A stretch of DNA of 35,675 nucleotides, taken from assembly GCA_030633305.1 (NCBI GenBank), contig DAOVTB010000020.1, positions 1 to 35,675 of the forward strand, given 5' to 3'. The notes under the pieces are model-generated. The model searched no databases and was not told the DNA's origin. It saw nothing but the letters and a program-made list of their open reading frames with translations. This DNA is from Candidatus Muiribacteriota bacterium. Lineage in GTDB: Bacteria > Muiribacteriota > DAOVTB01. Positions 24,061 to 34,092 of this stretch are shown in pieces. Every line of letters starts with the position of its first letter. Position 1 is the stretch's first letter. The position numbers and the translations under genes were made by a program.

Positions 24061-26175
24061 TTATCTATATGAACCCATAAATTTATCTCCAGCACTGGTC
24101 GTTATCTGAGTTTCACCAGCACCATTTATATCTGCTTTATATATCTGATATCCATTAGCAGTATTTTTCAAATAAATAATCCCTTCCTGCCCATCAACAT
24201 TGTAATACCGGGCATCCTTACCATTATTTATTATCACATTATCATTAGTTCCATCACTATCAATCAGATGTATCTTGTCTGCAGCGACTTCATGATAAAG
24301 AATTTTTGTATCATCAATCCAATCAGTTGCAATCCCATTACCGAGAAATTTAATTCCAGTACCATCAGTTTTTATAGAATATGATTTTCCTGTATCAGTT
24401 GAAAACGCTATTTTTACCCCAGTTGGATCAATACAAACAGTCACCTCATTTGTAAGAGGCGTATCAAACAGCCTTGTAGCAACTAAAGTATCTGCTGCAA
24501 GATAATACATATCATAAGTTGGTTCTGCATTTAAAGCACACATTAAGTAATTGCTGTCATAGCTTCTATTAAAATATGCTATATCTCCATATGTAGACAC
24601 TGTTTCTTTTACAGTAGAATTCCCATCTGATGATAACTGGTAAAGCGACTTAACTCTTGAATTCAGTGGATCATATGTTCCATTTGGAGACACCAGACAG
24701 TTTATAATCTTTCCATCCTTTGAAAAAACAGTAGAATACAGATAGTAATCAGTTCCAATAGATAAATTCACTTTCAAATCATGGGTTAAATCATCATTCA
24801 AAAGATTGAACCCCTTATTAGGATCAAAAGCATTATCAGCTGAATTAATATACACAAATTCGCGATAACTCGCCTGAAATACATCACTTGGTGCAGAATC
24901 TTTATCTGCAAGGTCAGTTACAGTCACTCTGTAGAAATAATCCTTATCTTTAAGTACAGTATCATCTTCATAGTCTAGAGTTACGGACTGTGCCAGATAA
25001 TTTGCTGGTGCAATATCGAAAGATGAAGTATTAGTCCTGTATATCTGCATGGATTTTATATTAGCAACCGCTAAGTTTGTAACAGATAGTCTGGTCGCGA
25101 GAGTTTCAAGATTTGGATATGATTTAAGAACAGGCTTACTTGGAGGAGCACGATATATCGTAATACTATCATTCGTTATTGGATAGAAATTCCCCACTTC
25201 ATCTTTGAATTTAGCATAAACTGTATAATAACCATCTGGTACATCTCCAATCTGCCATGTAAAAGTTCCACCATTAGTCGCTTTTACAGTTGTTTCTCCA
25301 GTCATATCCACATTATTTGAAACCGTTACATATTTCAATTTATCTGAACTAATCGATATTCTGATTGTAACATCGGTGTAGTCTATAGTTTCAACACCAT
25401 CTTCAATAAGTATTGAACCCGATATTATTGGTTGATCATCACTTTTTTCTACATAAAAATTGGTTGACCTGATCATTATATCGTCACGATAAAGAAATAC
25501 AAACCAGTCAACAGGGTCATCTACATCTTCAGTAGGTATCATTCCAACAGGTACTTCCCATAAAAAATCATGCTGAATGTTACCAACAGCTAGATTTTTT
25601 CTATCAGATATCCAGACAGGTGGATTGATATCGTCACCTACACTTGCAACTTTCAAATAAAACCTGCCAGCAGTCAGATTATTTCCCTTGACCGTAAATT
25701 TCATTGTTTCCATTGATTTAATCGAGTATTGATCAGTTACAACATCTAAAACTTCGTTTACAACACCCTTTTTAACAGACATTATTTTATAACTTTTTGT
25801 AGTATAGTGGAAATCCAGATCATATTCATCCACTAATCCATCGCGGTCATAGTCAATAGCCAGATTATGTCTTTTATCTATCAAAAGATCAGGAATATTA
25901 AAATTCCCTGATGCATCAGCACTATACAAGGTCATTTTATTCAAATCAGCAAGTTCTGTATACGTTTTACTTGTATCTGATACATAAACTGCAGCATTTG
26001 GACATGCAACTACATTTACTTCGGCTAAAGTCGAATCATATTTTAGAACAACACCTGTAACTCCGCCCGTATCTTCTATACCACCAGTTCCACTGCCTTT
26101 TATATTATCCAGACATCCAGCGATAAGCACAGTAACAAGAAGAAAAAATAATGCAATAATTCCCTGATATTTCAA
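24061..26175 (-). CDS. Large lipoprotein with Ig/FnIII-like and TolB-like propeller regions
   Basis: This 704-aa protein has a clear lipobox LIAGC with the lipid-bearing cysteine at 21. The start is TTG at 26175; GGAG lies 10 nt upstream and no in-frame ATG gives the signal peptide. The central part has Ig/FnIII-like segments (IYRAPPSKPVLKSYPNL; DYFYRVTVTDLADKDSAPSD). The last 230 residues form PD40/TolB-like propeller strands (VTVCIDPTGVKIAFSTDTGK, YQIYKADINGAGETQITTSA). The role is unknown; probably surface or periplasmic binding. It shares the propeller style with the pseudopilin fusion at 17248-18381. A consensus promoter with an inverted repeat precedes it. Confidence 0.8.
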   Translation of the reverse strand: MKYQGIIALFFLLVTVLIAGCLDNIKGSGTGGIEDTGGVTGVVLKYDSTLAEVNVVACPNAAVYVSDTSKTYTELADLNKMTLYSADASGNFNIPDLLIDKRHNLAIDYDRDGLVDEYDLDFHYTTKSYKIMSVKKGVVNEVLDVVTDQYSIKSMETMKFTVKGNNLTAGRFYLKVASVGDDINPPVWISDRKNLAVGNIQHDFLWEVPVGMIPTEDVDDPVDWFVFLYRDDIMIRSTNFYVEKSDDQPIISGSILIEDGVETIDYTDVTIRISISSDKLKYVTVSNNVDMTGETTVKATNGGTFTWQIGDVPDGYYTVYAKFKDEVGNFYPITNDSITIYRAPPSKPVLKSYPNLETLATRLSVTNLAVANIKSMQIYRTNTSSFDIAPANYLAQSVTLDYEDDTVLKDKDYFYRVTVTDLADKDSAPSDVFQASYREFVYINSADNAFDPNKGFNLLNDDLTHDLKVNLSIGTDYYLYSTVFSKDGKIINCLVSPNGTYDPLNSRVKSLYQLSSDGNSTVKETVSTYGDIAYFNRSYDSNYLMCALNAEPTYDMYYLAADTLVATRLFDTPLTNEVTVCIDPTGVKIAFSTDTGKSYSIKTDGTGIKFLGNGIATDWIDDTKILYHEVAADKIHLIDSDGTNDNVIINNGKDARYYNVDGQEGIIYLKNTANGYQIYKADINGAGETQITTSAGDKFMGSYR

Positions 26176-26210
26176 ATCCAGTTTTCTCCATTACAAAAAA
26201 TAAGGTGAAC

Positions 26211-26261
26211 ATAATCCACCTGTTTCCATTGGATTATACTGTAATTAATAATAGTAGTCAA
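26211..26261 (-). promoter_or_regulatory. Consensus sigma-70 promoter with overlapping inverted repeat
   Basis: On the minus strand TTGACT (26256-26261) and a perfect TATAAT (26233-26238) are 17 nt apart; transcription should start near 26226. An 8-bp perfect inverted repeat ATAATCCA/TGGATTAT (26211-26218 and 26230-26237) overlaps the -10 and the start site. That is the position expected of a repressor operator. It serves the lipoprotein gene starting at 26175. Confidence 0.75.
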
Positions 26262-26296
26262 TCACTTTTGAGTCAGAAAACTTTTGATAGAAAAAC

Positions 26297-26398
26297 TTAC
26301 AAATATCTGGTTTTATAATCTTTACCAATCGGGATATCTTCAGGATTTTCAGTCCACCACTCAGAATAGCCACATTTTATACATTTCCCTGATTTCAT
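26297..26398 (-). CDS. Possible 33-aa zinc-ribbon micro-protein or gene remnant
   Basis: This open frame encodes 33 residues starting MKSGKCIKCGYSEWW and ending KDYKTRYL. The CxxC at positions 6-9 resembles the first half of small zinc-ribbon proteins that start MKSG.CPKCGS. AAGGA lies 6 nt before the ATG. A second CxxC, needed for a full ribbon, is missing, so it could be a truncated relic or could bind metal as a dimer. It is too short for certainty. Confidence 0.35.
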   Translation of the reverse strand: MKSGKCIKCGYSEWWTENPEDIPIGKDYKTRYL

Positions 26399-26565
26399 AG
26401 TATTCCTTCTTTCTTTTTTATCATTTCCACTGTTCCGACCAGATATGGATATTCAAAAAGCTTATCAAGATTTTAACAGAAAAAAAAGAAATCTTTTTGA
26501 TTCTAAAATATTTCTTTTTTGTTATCCTGAATAATCAGGTTTAATTTACTTTGAGGACTTTCATT

Positions 26566-27702
26566 ATGTTATTAAAAAATTTAAAAATTATATCAATGAT
26601 GCGTAAAGATTTTGAAAATGGGGATATTTTTATCAAGAATGGTAAATTTAAAATAATATCTTCCGGGATTTCAAACAGAGAACAGCAGAAAGTTTATGAT
26701 TTTTCCGGTTGCACAGCTATCCCGGGAATGATTGATGCACATTCTCATTGTGGTCTCATGGAAATGGATTGTGGTCCGGAAGGTGATGATTCAAACGATG
26801 CTTTCGGATATAACAATGCTCATTTAAGAGCTATTGATGGTTTTTCATACTATGATTCAGCACTTTCTGATGCAATAAATGCAGGTGTCACTTCAATTTG
26901 TATTACTCCTGGATCAATCAATATCATTAATGGACAGATGGCTGTTGTTAAAACTTCAGGGACTATAGTGGATCAAAGAATAATAAATCCATTTTGTGGT
27001 ATAAAAGCCGCATTAGGTGAAAATACTAAAAATCCTAAAGTAATAAACAGACCACAAAGCAGAATGGGGATTGCAGCATGTATGAGAGAGGCTTTTCAGG
27101 ATACAATTAACTATATTCATGAGAAAAAAAGAAAAAAAAATTTCAAAACTGATCTAAAATTTGAAGCACTTCAATTTGTTATTGAAAAAAAGATTCCACT
27201 TAGAGTACATGCTCACCGGACTGATGACATCTGTACAGCAATTCGAATTGCTGATGAATTTGATATTTCAATCATTCTGGAACACGGAACAAGTGCTCAT
27301 CTTATTGCGAATTATATTGCAGAAAAAGGGATTCCAGTCGTTGTAGGACCAATTTTATCATCACGAAGAAAGTCTGAAGTAGTCGACTTACATTTCTCAA
27401 CTTGTGGAATCCTTGAAAAATCTGGTGTAAAGATCGCAATAACAACAGATCATCCTGTTATCCCAATTCAATCTCTTCTTTATAATGCAATATTGGCATA
27501 TAAAGCTGGAATGTCATATTTTGGTACATTAAAAGCAATAACGATAAATCCTGCAGAAATATGTGATTGCAGTGATCGAATTGGGTCAATTGAAAAAGGG
27601 AAAGATGCTGATTTAGTTATTTTTGATGGTGATCCATTAGATATGAACAGTAATATTGTCGCTGTAATCCAGGATGGCGAATTCAAGTATAAAAAATCAT
27701 AA
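26566..27702 (+). CDS. Imidazolonepropionase-like amidohydrolase
   Basis: This 378-aa enzyme of the amidohydrolase superfamily has the metal-binding HSH at 59-61 (GMIDAHSHCGLME). Later ligands lie in RVHAHRTDD and ILEHGTSAH, and the catalytic aspartate in ITTDHPVIP. The C-terminal SIEKGKDADLVIFDGDP closes the beta-sandwich, as in COG1228 members. These hydrolyse cyclic amides or N-acyl compounds; the substrate is not readable. I chose the ATG at 26566, with GAGG upstream; a TTG at 26551 would place the start too early. It is monocistronic or followed by the surface cassette after 91 nt. Probably cytoplasmic. Confidence 0.85.
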   Translation: MLLKNLKIISMMRKDFENGDIFIKNGKFKIISSGISNREQQKVYDFSGCTAIPGMIDAHSHCGLMEMDCGPEGDDSNDAFGYNNAHLRAIDGFSYYDSALSDAINAGVTSICITPGSINIINGQMAVVKTSGTIVDQRIINPFCGIKAALGENTKNPKVINRPQSRMGIAACMREAFQDTINYIHEKKRKKNFKTDLKFEALQFVIEKKIPLRVHAHRTDDICTAIRIADEFDISIILEHGTSAHLIANYIAEKGIPVVVGPILSSRRKSEVVDLHFSTCGILEKSGVKIAITTDHPVIPIQSLLYNAILAYKAGMSYFGTLKAITINPAEICDCSDRIGSIEKGKDADLVIFDGDPLDMNSNIVAVIQDGEFKYKKS

Positions 27703-27752
27703 AATTGAAATCCCTTTTAAAATATAAAAGAATAATGCCGATTATGTAATTG

Positions 27753-27758
27753 TATAAT
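27753..27758 (+). promoter_or_regulatory. Candidate -10 element of the surface cassette
   Basis: A perfect TATAAT lies 35 nt before the ATG at 27794, in the 91-nt space after the amidohydrolase gene. No good -35 is seen at the normal distance, so the call is weak. Confidence 0.35.
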
Positions 27759-27793
27759 ATTTGGATTTAATTATTCCAATATAAGAGGTATTA

Positions 27794-29953
27794 ATGAAAA
27801 AATACAGTAAAATTGCTGTGTGGTTAATTGTTTTATTTTGTTGTTCATTCCCAGCATATTCAACATTGAGAACTAGTGATGTAGATACTTATCTAAATGG
27901 TGATAATTCTATTAAGGATAGAAATAAACTATCAGTGATATTTTATTCAATGAAAACGTATGAATCTGGTTACAGTGAAAATGAAAAAGGGATTCAGAAG
28001 ATGTCCTGGGGAGATTATCGTGGAGCAAGGCAGGAATTTGAATCTGCACTTCGTTATAATCGTGATAATTACAAAATTTTAAATAATCTGGCTATCGTTT
28101 ATCTCAAGCTTTCACATATAAAAAAAGCTGATGAATTTATTCAAACATCCATGGAATTGAAAATGAATATGCCTGTACTTTTAAATAATGCAGGTATTAT
28201 CAGTTATTTTTTAAAATGTCCCCAAAAAGCTCTGAAGTATCTGGAGAATGCAGAAGAATTTTCAATTTTAAAAAATATAGTTAAAAGTAACCAGCAGCTT
28301 ATAAAAAAGGAAAAGGCGATTCAAAGTAAAACTTTAGAAAAAGGAACAATAGATTCTAAAAAATTCTTTAATGATATTTTTGTATATGACAGGGAAGAAG
28401 AAAAAATAATTTCCGATGAAAGTATCAAAAGATTTTCAGGAACGATCACTTCTTTACTGGAAAGGTATAAAATAGATGGTAATGAAAATCAATCTTTACA
28501 GAAAGATGATACAAGATATAGCGGAGATGTTAACCTGAAGTATATTACGGAACAGCTTTCGGGCATGAATTCAGAAACAGTGTTTTCTGGTCGTTATGAA
28601 AGTTATGTTAATGAAAAAAAGCTCAATATTAACCAGTTTTATATCAATTTCAAGAAAAAAAATTCAGTAATAAATATTTGGGATATTTACCCAGGATTTT
28701 CTCCTTTTACAATGGATACCTCTCTTCAAGGCGCTATGGCCACACATCGCTTCAAAAGATCAAAAAGTTCTGTTGTTTATGGGCGAAACTGGAGAGGAAT
28801 AGAAGGTATTCAATATGAACGTTTTTCTTCGGGGATTAAATTTGAAACCAAATTCAATGATAGATTTAATGCCAGTGTAAATTATGTCAATTCTGCTGAT
28901 GAACGCGGTTCTATTATGTTTGCTCCTGCAGTTGCTCCACTTGAAAATGATGTACTAAGCCTGGCTATGACTTATAGACCCACGAAAAATTTAAAGTTCA
29001 ATATGGAAGCAGCAAAAAGTACATATGATGAAGATACTCGGGGAAATGCTGATGGCGGCGAAGTAAATGATAAGGCATATATGTTTGAAACCCTTTTAAC
29101 TAATCGTAAATTTCGAACAAAGTATACATTTATGCGTGTTGGTACTGATTTTCACAGTGTAAACGGTATAGTTGTACCTGACAGGCTTTCACACGATTTA
29201 AGGATCAGCGCAAATTTTAGTAAAAAATTACAGGCTGAGGCTTCATTTCGAAAATATAAAGATAATCTTAAAGGTCGAGAGAATTATACAACATACAATG
29301 AAAATCCAAATATTTCAGTATATATAGTTCCTTTTTTATACAAAAAATCGAAGATATTGAAATCGACTTATATAAGTATTAATTTAGATGAAAATAAGTC
29401 CTGGAATGATATCAAAACAATAGATACTGCTTCCAGAAATACCAATATTGAATTAAGACAATCCTTAAAGCCTTTTAACTGGTATTCCAGATATGAAAAT
29501 TACGAAGGAGTTGACCGGATTACATCAGGAAATTATACAAAGAAAATAACCAGAACAAATGGAGTTGACTTTGACAGGAAAATTTTCTTTAAGAGTGGGA
29601 CTTCTGAAGCAAGATTTTATGGAGGATTTTATCTCAAAAATGAGGATAACTCCCCTGGTTTGATCTATACGACCAAAGTTTTGAACAAAACCAGGGATTG
29701 TTATCTGGGTTTAGATATAAGACCATTTGAAAGAAATACAATACGCGCATATTTTAATTACAATGATTATGACAGTGCTATTTTTGGTGAAGATTTACTG
29801 GTAAATACATGGTCACTTGAATATGCATATCAGCCATACTCAAAGAAGAGTAGAATAAGCTTGATATACAGGATAAGAGATAACCAGTATGAAGATATTT
29901 CAAAGAACTTTAAAGAACACTACTATGGCATAAGCGCAACGTATAGTTTCTAA
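27794..29953 (+). CDS. TPR/outer-membrane beta-barrel protein
   Basis: This 719-aa protein has a signal peptide (MKKYSKIAVWLIVLFCCSF, cleavage near PAYS). Residues about 60-175 hold TPRs (GDYRGARQEFESALRYNRDN, NLAIVYLKLSHIKKADEFIQ, AGIISYFLKCPQKALKYLEN). From about 240 to the end are alternating amphipathic strands. The terminal ISATYSF with its last phenylalanine is the classic BAM-recognition signal of outer-membrane barrels. A barrel with periplasmic TPRs suggests a secretion or assembly pore, as in BcsC/PgaA/AlgK-like systems; no specific match is claimed. GAGG lies before the ATG. It is the first gene of a tight three-gene cassette; the next start is 22 nt downstream. Confidence 0.8.
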   Translation: MKKYSKIAVWLIVLFCCSFPAYSTLRTSDVDTYLNGDNSIKDRNKLSVIFYSMKTYESGYSENEKGIQKMSWGDYRGARQEFESALRYNRDNYKILNNLAIVYLKLSHIKKADEFIQTSMELKMNMPVLLNNAGIISYFLKCPQKALKYLENAEEFSILKNIVKSNQQLIKKEKAIQSKTLEKGTIDSKKFFNDIFVYDREEEKIISDESIKRFSGTITSLLERYKIDGNENQSLQKDDTRYSGDVNLKYITEQLSGMNSETVFSGRYESYVNEKKLNINQFYINFKKKNSVINIWDIYPGFSPFTMDTSLQGAMATHRFKRSKSSVVYGRNWRGIEGIQYERFSSGIKFETKFNDRFNASVNYVNSADERGSIMFAPAVAPLENDVLSLAMTYRPTKNLKFNMEAAKSTYDEDTRGNADGGEVNDKAYMFETLLTNRKFRTKYTFMRVGTDFHSVNGIVVPDRLSHDLRISANFSKKLQAEASFRKYKDNLKGRENYTTYNENPNISVYIVPFLYKKSKILKSTYISINLDENKSWNDIKTIDTASRNTNIELRQSLKPFNWYSRYENYEGVDRITSGNYTKKITRTNGVDFDRKIFFKSGTSEARFYGGFYLKNEDNSPGLIYTTKVLNKTRDCYLGLDIRPFERNTIRAYFNYNDYDSAIFGEDLLVNTWSLEYAYQPYSKKSRISLIYRIRDNQYEDISKNFKEHYYGISATYSF

Positions 29954-29975
29954 TTTATTTATGGGGTGTGTGATT

Positions 29976-32243
29976 ATGAATCAGATATTATCTAAAAAAA
30001 TAATTCTAACTTTTATTTTTACTATATTTTTTAGTTTAGGATTTACTATAACGGCATGGACAACAAAATTCATTGTCAGTTATGATCCACGAACAGGAAT
30101 TTCAACTCTGGGTGTAGGCACAGGAAAAGTAAAAGCAATCACAAAAGACATTGAAAAACTTATAGCTACAGCAAAACAGATTACAGTGGATAAAAGGGGA
30201 AATATTACTGCAATCATTGATATGGATCCCAAAAAAATTCAACAGTTGTTTGGGGATAAGAAATTTTCTGGATCAGGAACAGGTACTGAAGAAATACTCA
30301 TGTCAATTTCAAGTCCTGTAAATGGTGGAGAATATTTAACAAAAAATATAAAAATTGAAGGAATAATCAAGAATTCAGACGTTAAACGAGTGGATATTAC
30401 TGTAAAATTGGAACAAAGCCGGAGTAAAGGTGGTAAAAGGTTCAGGGCAAGAGTAAAAAAAGGTGGTGGTTTTTCAGCTATTGCCCAACTCTATAAAGGT
30501 GATAACATCATAACAATTGCTGCCAGAAGCAAGGATGGGAAATCTGTAAAAAAGCTTTTTAAGATAAGTTATAACCCTGGCGAGGGTTTTGAGATCAAAC
30601 TTTCATCTCCAATCAGTGGACAGACAGTTTCTTCTAAAAATACCCAGGTCATAGGTGAAATCATCGGCGAAGAAGTATCTTCAGTATCAATTGCCATCAA
30701 TGGTTCAGACAAAAGAACTGCAAAAGTCTCAAATAATAAATTCTCAACAAATATAAATCTTGGCGAAGGAAAAAATTATATAGAAATTTCAGCAACAGGC
30801 AGGCAAAAATCAGCAAAAGCGATTTCTGAAATATTCTTTGTTCCAATTGCAGATAAAGTTGGAACTCCTCCAACTTCACCGACACTTATATTTGAGCAGG
30901 GTAGCTCACATGGTCAATTCTCATTATCAGGAACTGTATGGGCAACTCCTGCAGTTGAAGAAGTTGTAGTATATGTTAATACCAGACACTACAGTCGCGT
31001 AAGAGTTGAAAAAAAACGGTTTGTGGCAGTTATTATGCTAAATGATATTATTGAACAGATTAAGATTGTACCTGTCTGGAAAGATAAAGAATATACTGAT
31101 GCAGCAGCTATTTATAAAGATTTGAAATCCCCGACTGTTCAAATTATTCTTCCAATCCCAAATGCAAAATATACTTTATATACCACTACACCCCCATTAA
31201 GTTATGTCATCAATACCGAAGGTGTAGTGACGGATGATCTTCTCATGAAAGTTGAATATAGTGTTAATCAGGATACAAGAATCCCAATTACTTATGCAGG
31301 GATAAATATCATCAACTTTTCGCAGCCAACAAAATTGTATAAGGGGCAAAACTGTATATTTGTTCGTGCAACTGATTATTTTGGCAATACCAGCGTCAAT
31401 TCAGTGAATATTGACTATATTTCCAAACAGAAAGAATTTGATATTACTCTTGTAAATCCGTTATCTGAAAGTATTATTACTGATGGAGATCAACAAATTG
31501 AATTTAGATGGAAAGCAGTAAATAGTATTACAGATAGATACCAGTATATTTTTATGATAAGTACCCCGCTAATGAAAGAAGTGTGTCTAAAAAATACAAT
31601 GCAGCAGACGTTTTGCAATCTTTCTTTTGCGGAATTCAAGGCACTTTCTGATAAATATCCATCTTCATATTACCAATGGGGTGTTGTTGCTGTAAAAGAT
31701 GATATCAGAGTTGGAAAGTCAAAACCATTTAAATTCATATTTAATGTTGAAAGTGATGAAAAAACTGAGATTTTGAAAACTAATCATGAAACTATTGAAG
31801 CACTTGTTGAAAGATTAAAAAATGCTTTTGAAAGAGAAAATCCTGTGGAATTTATAAGTTGTTTTAGTGGTTCTGAATTTTACTCGCCAATAAAAGGTTT
31901 TGAGACACGAGAAAATATATTACAGGCAATAACGACTGTATTTAATAATAACTCCATCATGAAATTATATATTGAACAGATCTCTTCAAATTATACTGAA
32001 AATTATATGGAAGTCAGTTTGAGAATTAAATGGGAAGGTAATTACAATTCGCTTTCAGAAAGGATTCTTGATAATTTTACAATGAAATTCAGAGCAGTGC
32101 CAAATGGTGAAAAGTTGGAGATTACACGTCTTGAGGAATTTAGCTCATCAGGTGGATTTAATATAATGACAGGTGGGACCATAGGAATCGGTGAAAAGAA
32201 AGTGGAAACTGGTGATACTGGAAATCTCAGGATGAATTGGTAG
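29976..32243 (+). CDS. Exported multi-Ig-domain protein with NTF2-like C-terminus
   Basis: I chose the ATG at 29976, which has GGGGTG upstream; one at 29961 would add five residues. The signal peptide is MNQILSKKIILTFIFTIFFS. Several Ig-like domains follow: SISSPVNGGEYLTKNIKIEG, SPISGQTVSSKNTQVIGEII and FEQGSSHGQFSLSGTVWATP. They are the kind seen in glucodextranase-B-like and other bacterial Ig folds. Towards the end (about residues 605-730), ETIEALVERLKNAFERENPV, then FETRENILQAITTVFNNNSI, look like an NTF2/SnoaL-type domain. It probably lies in the periplasm or on the surface and works with the barrel before it and the lipoprotein after it (6-nt gap). Confidence 0.75.
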   Translation: MNQILSKKIILTFIFTIFFSLGFTITAWTTKFIVSYDPRTGISTLGVGTGKVKAITKDIEKLIATAKQITVDKRGNITAIIDMDPKKIQQLFGDKKFSGSGTGTEEILMSISSPVNGGEYLTKNIKIEGIIKNSDVKRVDITVKLEQSRSKGGKRFRARVKKGGGFSAIAQLYKGDNIITIAARSKDGKSVKKLFKISYNPGEGFEIKLSSPISGQTVSSKNTQVIGEIIGEEVSSVSIAINGSDKRTAKVSNNKFSTNINLGEGKNYIEISATGRQKSAKAISEIFFVPIADKVGTPPTSPTLIFEQGSSHGQFSLSGTVWATPAVEEVVVYVNTRHYSRVRVEKKRFVAVIMLNDIIEQIKIVPVWKDKEYTDAAAIYKDLKSPTVQIILPIPNAKYTLYTTTPPLSYVINTEGVVTDDLLMKVEYSVNQDTRIPITYAGINIINFSQPTKLYKGQNCIFVRATDYFGNTSVNSVNIDYISKQKEFDITLVNPLSESIITDGDQQIEFRWKAVNSITDRYQYIFMISTPLMKEVCLKNTMQQTFCNLSFAEFKALSDKYPSSYYQWGVVAVKDDIRVGKSKPFKFIFNVESDEKTEILKTNHETIEALVERLKNAFERENPVEFISCFSGSEFYSPIKGFETRENILQAITTVFNNNSIMKLYIEQISSNYTENYMEVSLRIKWEGNYNSLSERILDNFTMKFRAVPNGEKLEITRLEEFSSSGGFNIMTGGTIGIGEKKVETGDTGNLRMNW

Positions 32244-32249
32244 GAGATA

Positions 32250-34061
32250 ATGAACATGAATGTAAGAATAAATAGTAGTACTTTTTTTTATAAAAGTATG
32301 TTTCTGATGATTACTTTAATGAGTATTCTTTTCCTCTCCGGTTGCCTTGAAAAAGGAAACCAAACACCGTTATCTCCAAGTGATGTTCTTAGAAGTGAAG
32401 GAAGTCTGGCGGTTGAGATTAAATTTTCATCCCCTGTACAGGCAAAACTTCCAGATGATTTAAAGACATTAATAATTAAAGTTACTGGATCAGATATGGA
32501 TACAATAAGCGTTGAATATGATGCTTCTGATTATCCCTCCGGTGCTACTTTAACTAATATAAAGGCCGGTACCGGAAGGAATGTAACTGCAACTGGAGTT
32601 GATGACTCGGGAAATGATAAATATACTGGAAATGCTTCAGTCGATATATGTAATGATCAAACAGCGAGTCTTCTGGTTAATGTTTATTTGATAGATGATG
32701 GTCCATCAAATTGTTCAGTTACTATAAATAATGATTCTGGTAATACTGAGACATTGAATGTTAACTTGTATCCTGTTGCGACTAATGCAACTCATATGAT
32801 GTTCAGCAATGATTCAACATTCAGTGCCAACAGCGGATGGATTGAGTATGATGACTCAAGTTCCTATCCATGGACTCTTGCTTCTGGAGATGAAGGCACT
32901 AGAATAATTTATGCTAAATACAGGTCTTCAGGTGATATTGAATCGAGTTTGGTTCAGGATAATATCACCTATATTCCATCAAGTGATTTTTTTGTTGATA
33001 GTGTTTCAGGCAATAATACCAATGATGGAAGATCATGGAGTAGTGCAAAGAAAACCATTCAGAATGCAATAGACAGTGCTCCTTATGGTGGAACTGTCCT
33101 TGTTAAAGCTGGTACTTATGTTGAAGCAATTACTTTAAAAGATGGAGTTGCAATGTATGGTGGATGCGACGGAACTGAGACTTCTTCAGATGACAGAACA
33201 AATATTTTTTCAGCAGCGAAATTGACTGTAATTGATGGGAATAATTCTGTCAATCATGTTGTCACAGGAACATCCGGAGCATATATAAACGGTTTTCAAA
33301 TCAAACGCGGAAATGCTGTTGGGATTGGAGAACTTAAAAAAGGTGCTGGTCTTTATGCATCAAACAGTAATGGAATTCAGATTATTAGATGCTGGTTTGA
33401 GTCCAACACATCTATAGGGCCAGGAACAGGACTATATTTTAAAGATTCTATAAACACATCTGTTGATATGTGTTTATTTAAAAATAATACAGGGACAAAT
33501 GATGGAACCTCATGGGGAACTGGGCTTTGCTTCGATAATTCCGGCGGAAGTATTACAAGTTCGATTTTTCACAGTAACAAAGGAAGCAGGGGTACAGCTA
33601 TGGCTATTATAAATGGTTCTTCGCCACTTATAGCCAATAATACAATTCACAATAATGAAGACATGTGGGAATCTATGTGTGATGGAATTTACTGTAACGG
33701 TGCCGGTTCAGATCCCAGGATCTATAATTGTATAGTGTATGGAAATTCACTTGGCGGAAACGGTTCAATCATATCTGAGAACGGTTCAGCGATTACTGTA
33801 GATTATTCAAATGTAGATGGTGGATGGTTTGGGCAAGGCGGAGCAGGTAATCTCAGTGAAGATCCCAAATTCATAAATAATGCTGCTGATCCTGATGGTC
33901 CAGATGATGAATATGGTACAGATGATGATGAATACAGACTTGATGTCAGTACGTCAAATTGCCATGACAGCGGTAGCGGTGACTACTATGGAATCACCGA
34001 TTTCACTGGTGCGTATAGAAATGATCTTTTAACTGTTGATATGGGTGCTTACGAACAGTAA
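32250..34061 (+). CDS. Lipoprotein with right-handed beta-helix
   Basis: This 603-aa protein has a lipobox FLSGC, with the modified cysteine at about 32. An Ig/lectin-like part runs to about residue 245. Then a right-handed parallel beta-helix follows: NNTNDGRSWSSAKKTIQNAI, GTVLVKAGTYVEAITLKDGV, MYGGCDG, and repeated Asn/Ser turns such as SPLIANNTIHNNEDM. The ending NDLLTVDMGAYEQ is the closing motif of 'choice-of-anchor Q' proteins. No pectate-lyase catalytic residues are evident. The AGGAG suits either the ATG at 32250 or, with better spacing, that at 32256. It is the third gene of the cassette, so probably displayed on the outer surface with the barrel. Confidence 0.8.
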   Translation: MNMNVRINSSTFFYKSMFLMITLMSILFLSGCLEKGNQTPLSPSDVLRSEGSLAVEIKFSSPVQAKLPDDLKTLIIKVTGSDMDTISVEYDASDYPSGATLTNIKAGTGRNVTATGVDDSGNDKYTGNASVDICNDQTASLLVNVYLIDDGPSNCSVTINNDSGNTETLNVNLYPVATNATHMMFSNDSTFSANSGWIEYDDSSSYPWTLASGDEGTRIIYAKYRSSGDIESSLVQDNITYIPSSDFFVDSVSGNNTNDGRSWSSAKKTIQNAIDSAPYGGTVLVKAGTYVEAITLKDGVAMYGGCDGTETSSDDRTNIFSAAKLTVIDGNNSVNHVVTGTSGAYINGFQIKRGNAVGIGELKKGAGLYASNSNGIQIIRCWFESNTSIGPGTGLYFKDSINTSVDMCLFKNNTGTNDGTSWGTGLCFDNSGGSITSSIFHSNKGSRGTAMAIINGSSPLIANNTIHNNEDMWESMCDGIYCNGAGSDPRIYNCIVYGNSLGGNGSIISENGSAITVDYSNVDGGWFGQGGAGNLSEDPKFINNAADPDGPDDEYGTDDDEYRLDVSTSNCHDSGSGDYYGITDFTGAYRNDLLTVDMGAYEQ

Positions 34062-34092
34062 TATAGTCGTACATTGGATCATGTTTTATGGA

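Noticed and set aside
26526-26539. CCTGA/TCAGG hairpin before the amidohydrolase as a riboswitch or terminator
   Set aside because: The stem is only 5 bp and is not followed by a T-tract.
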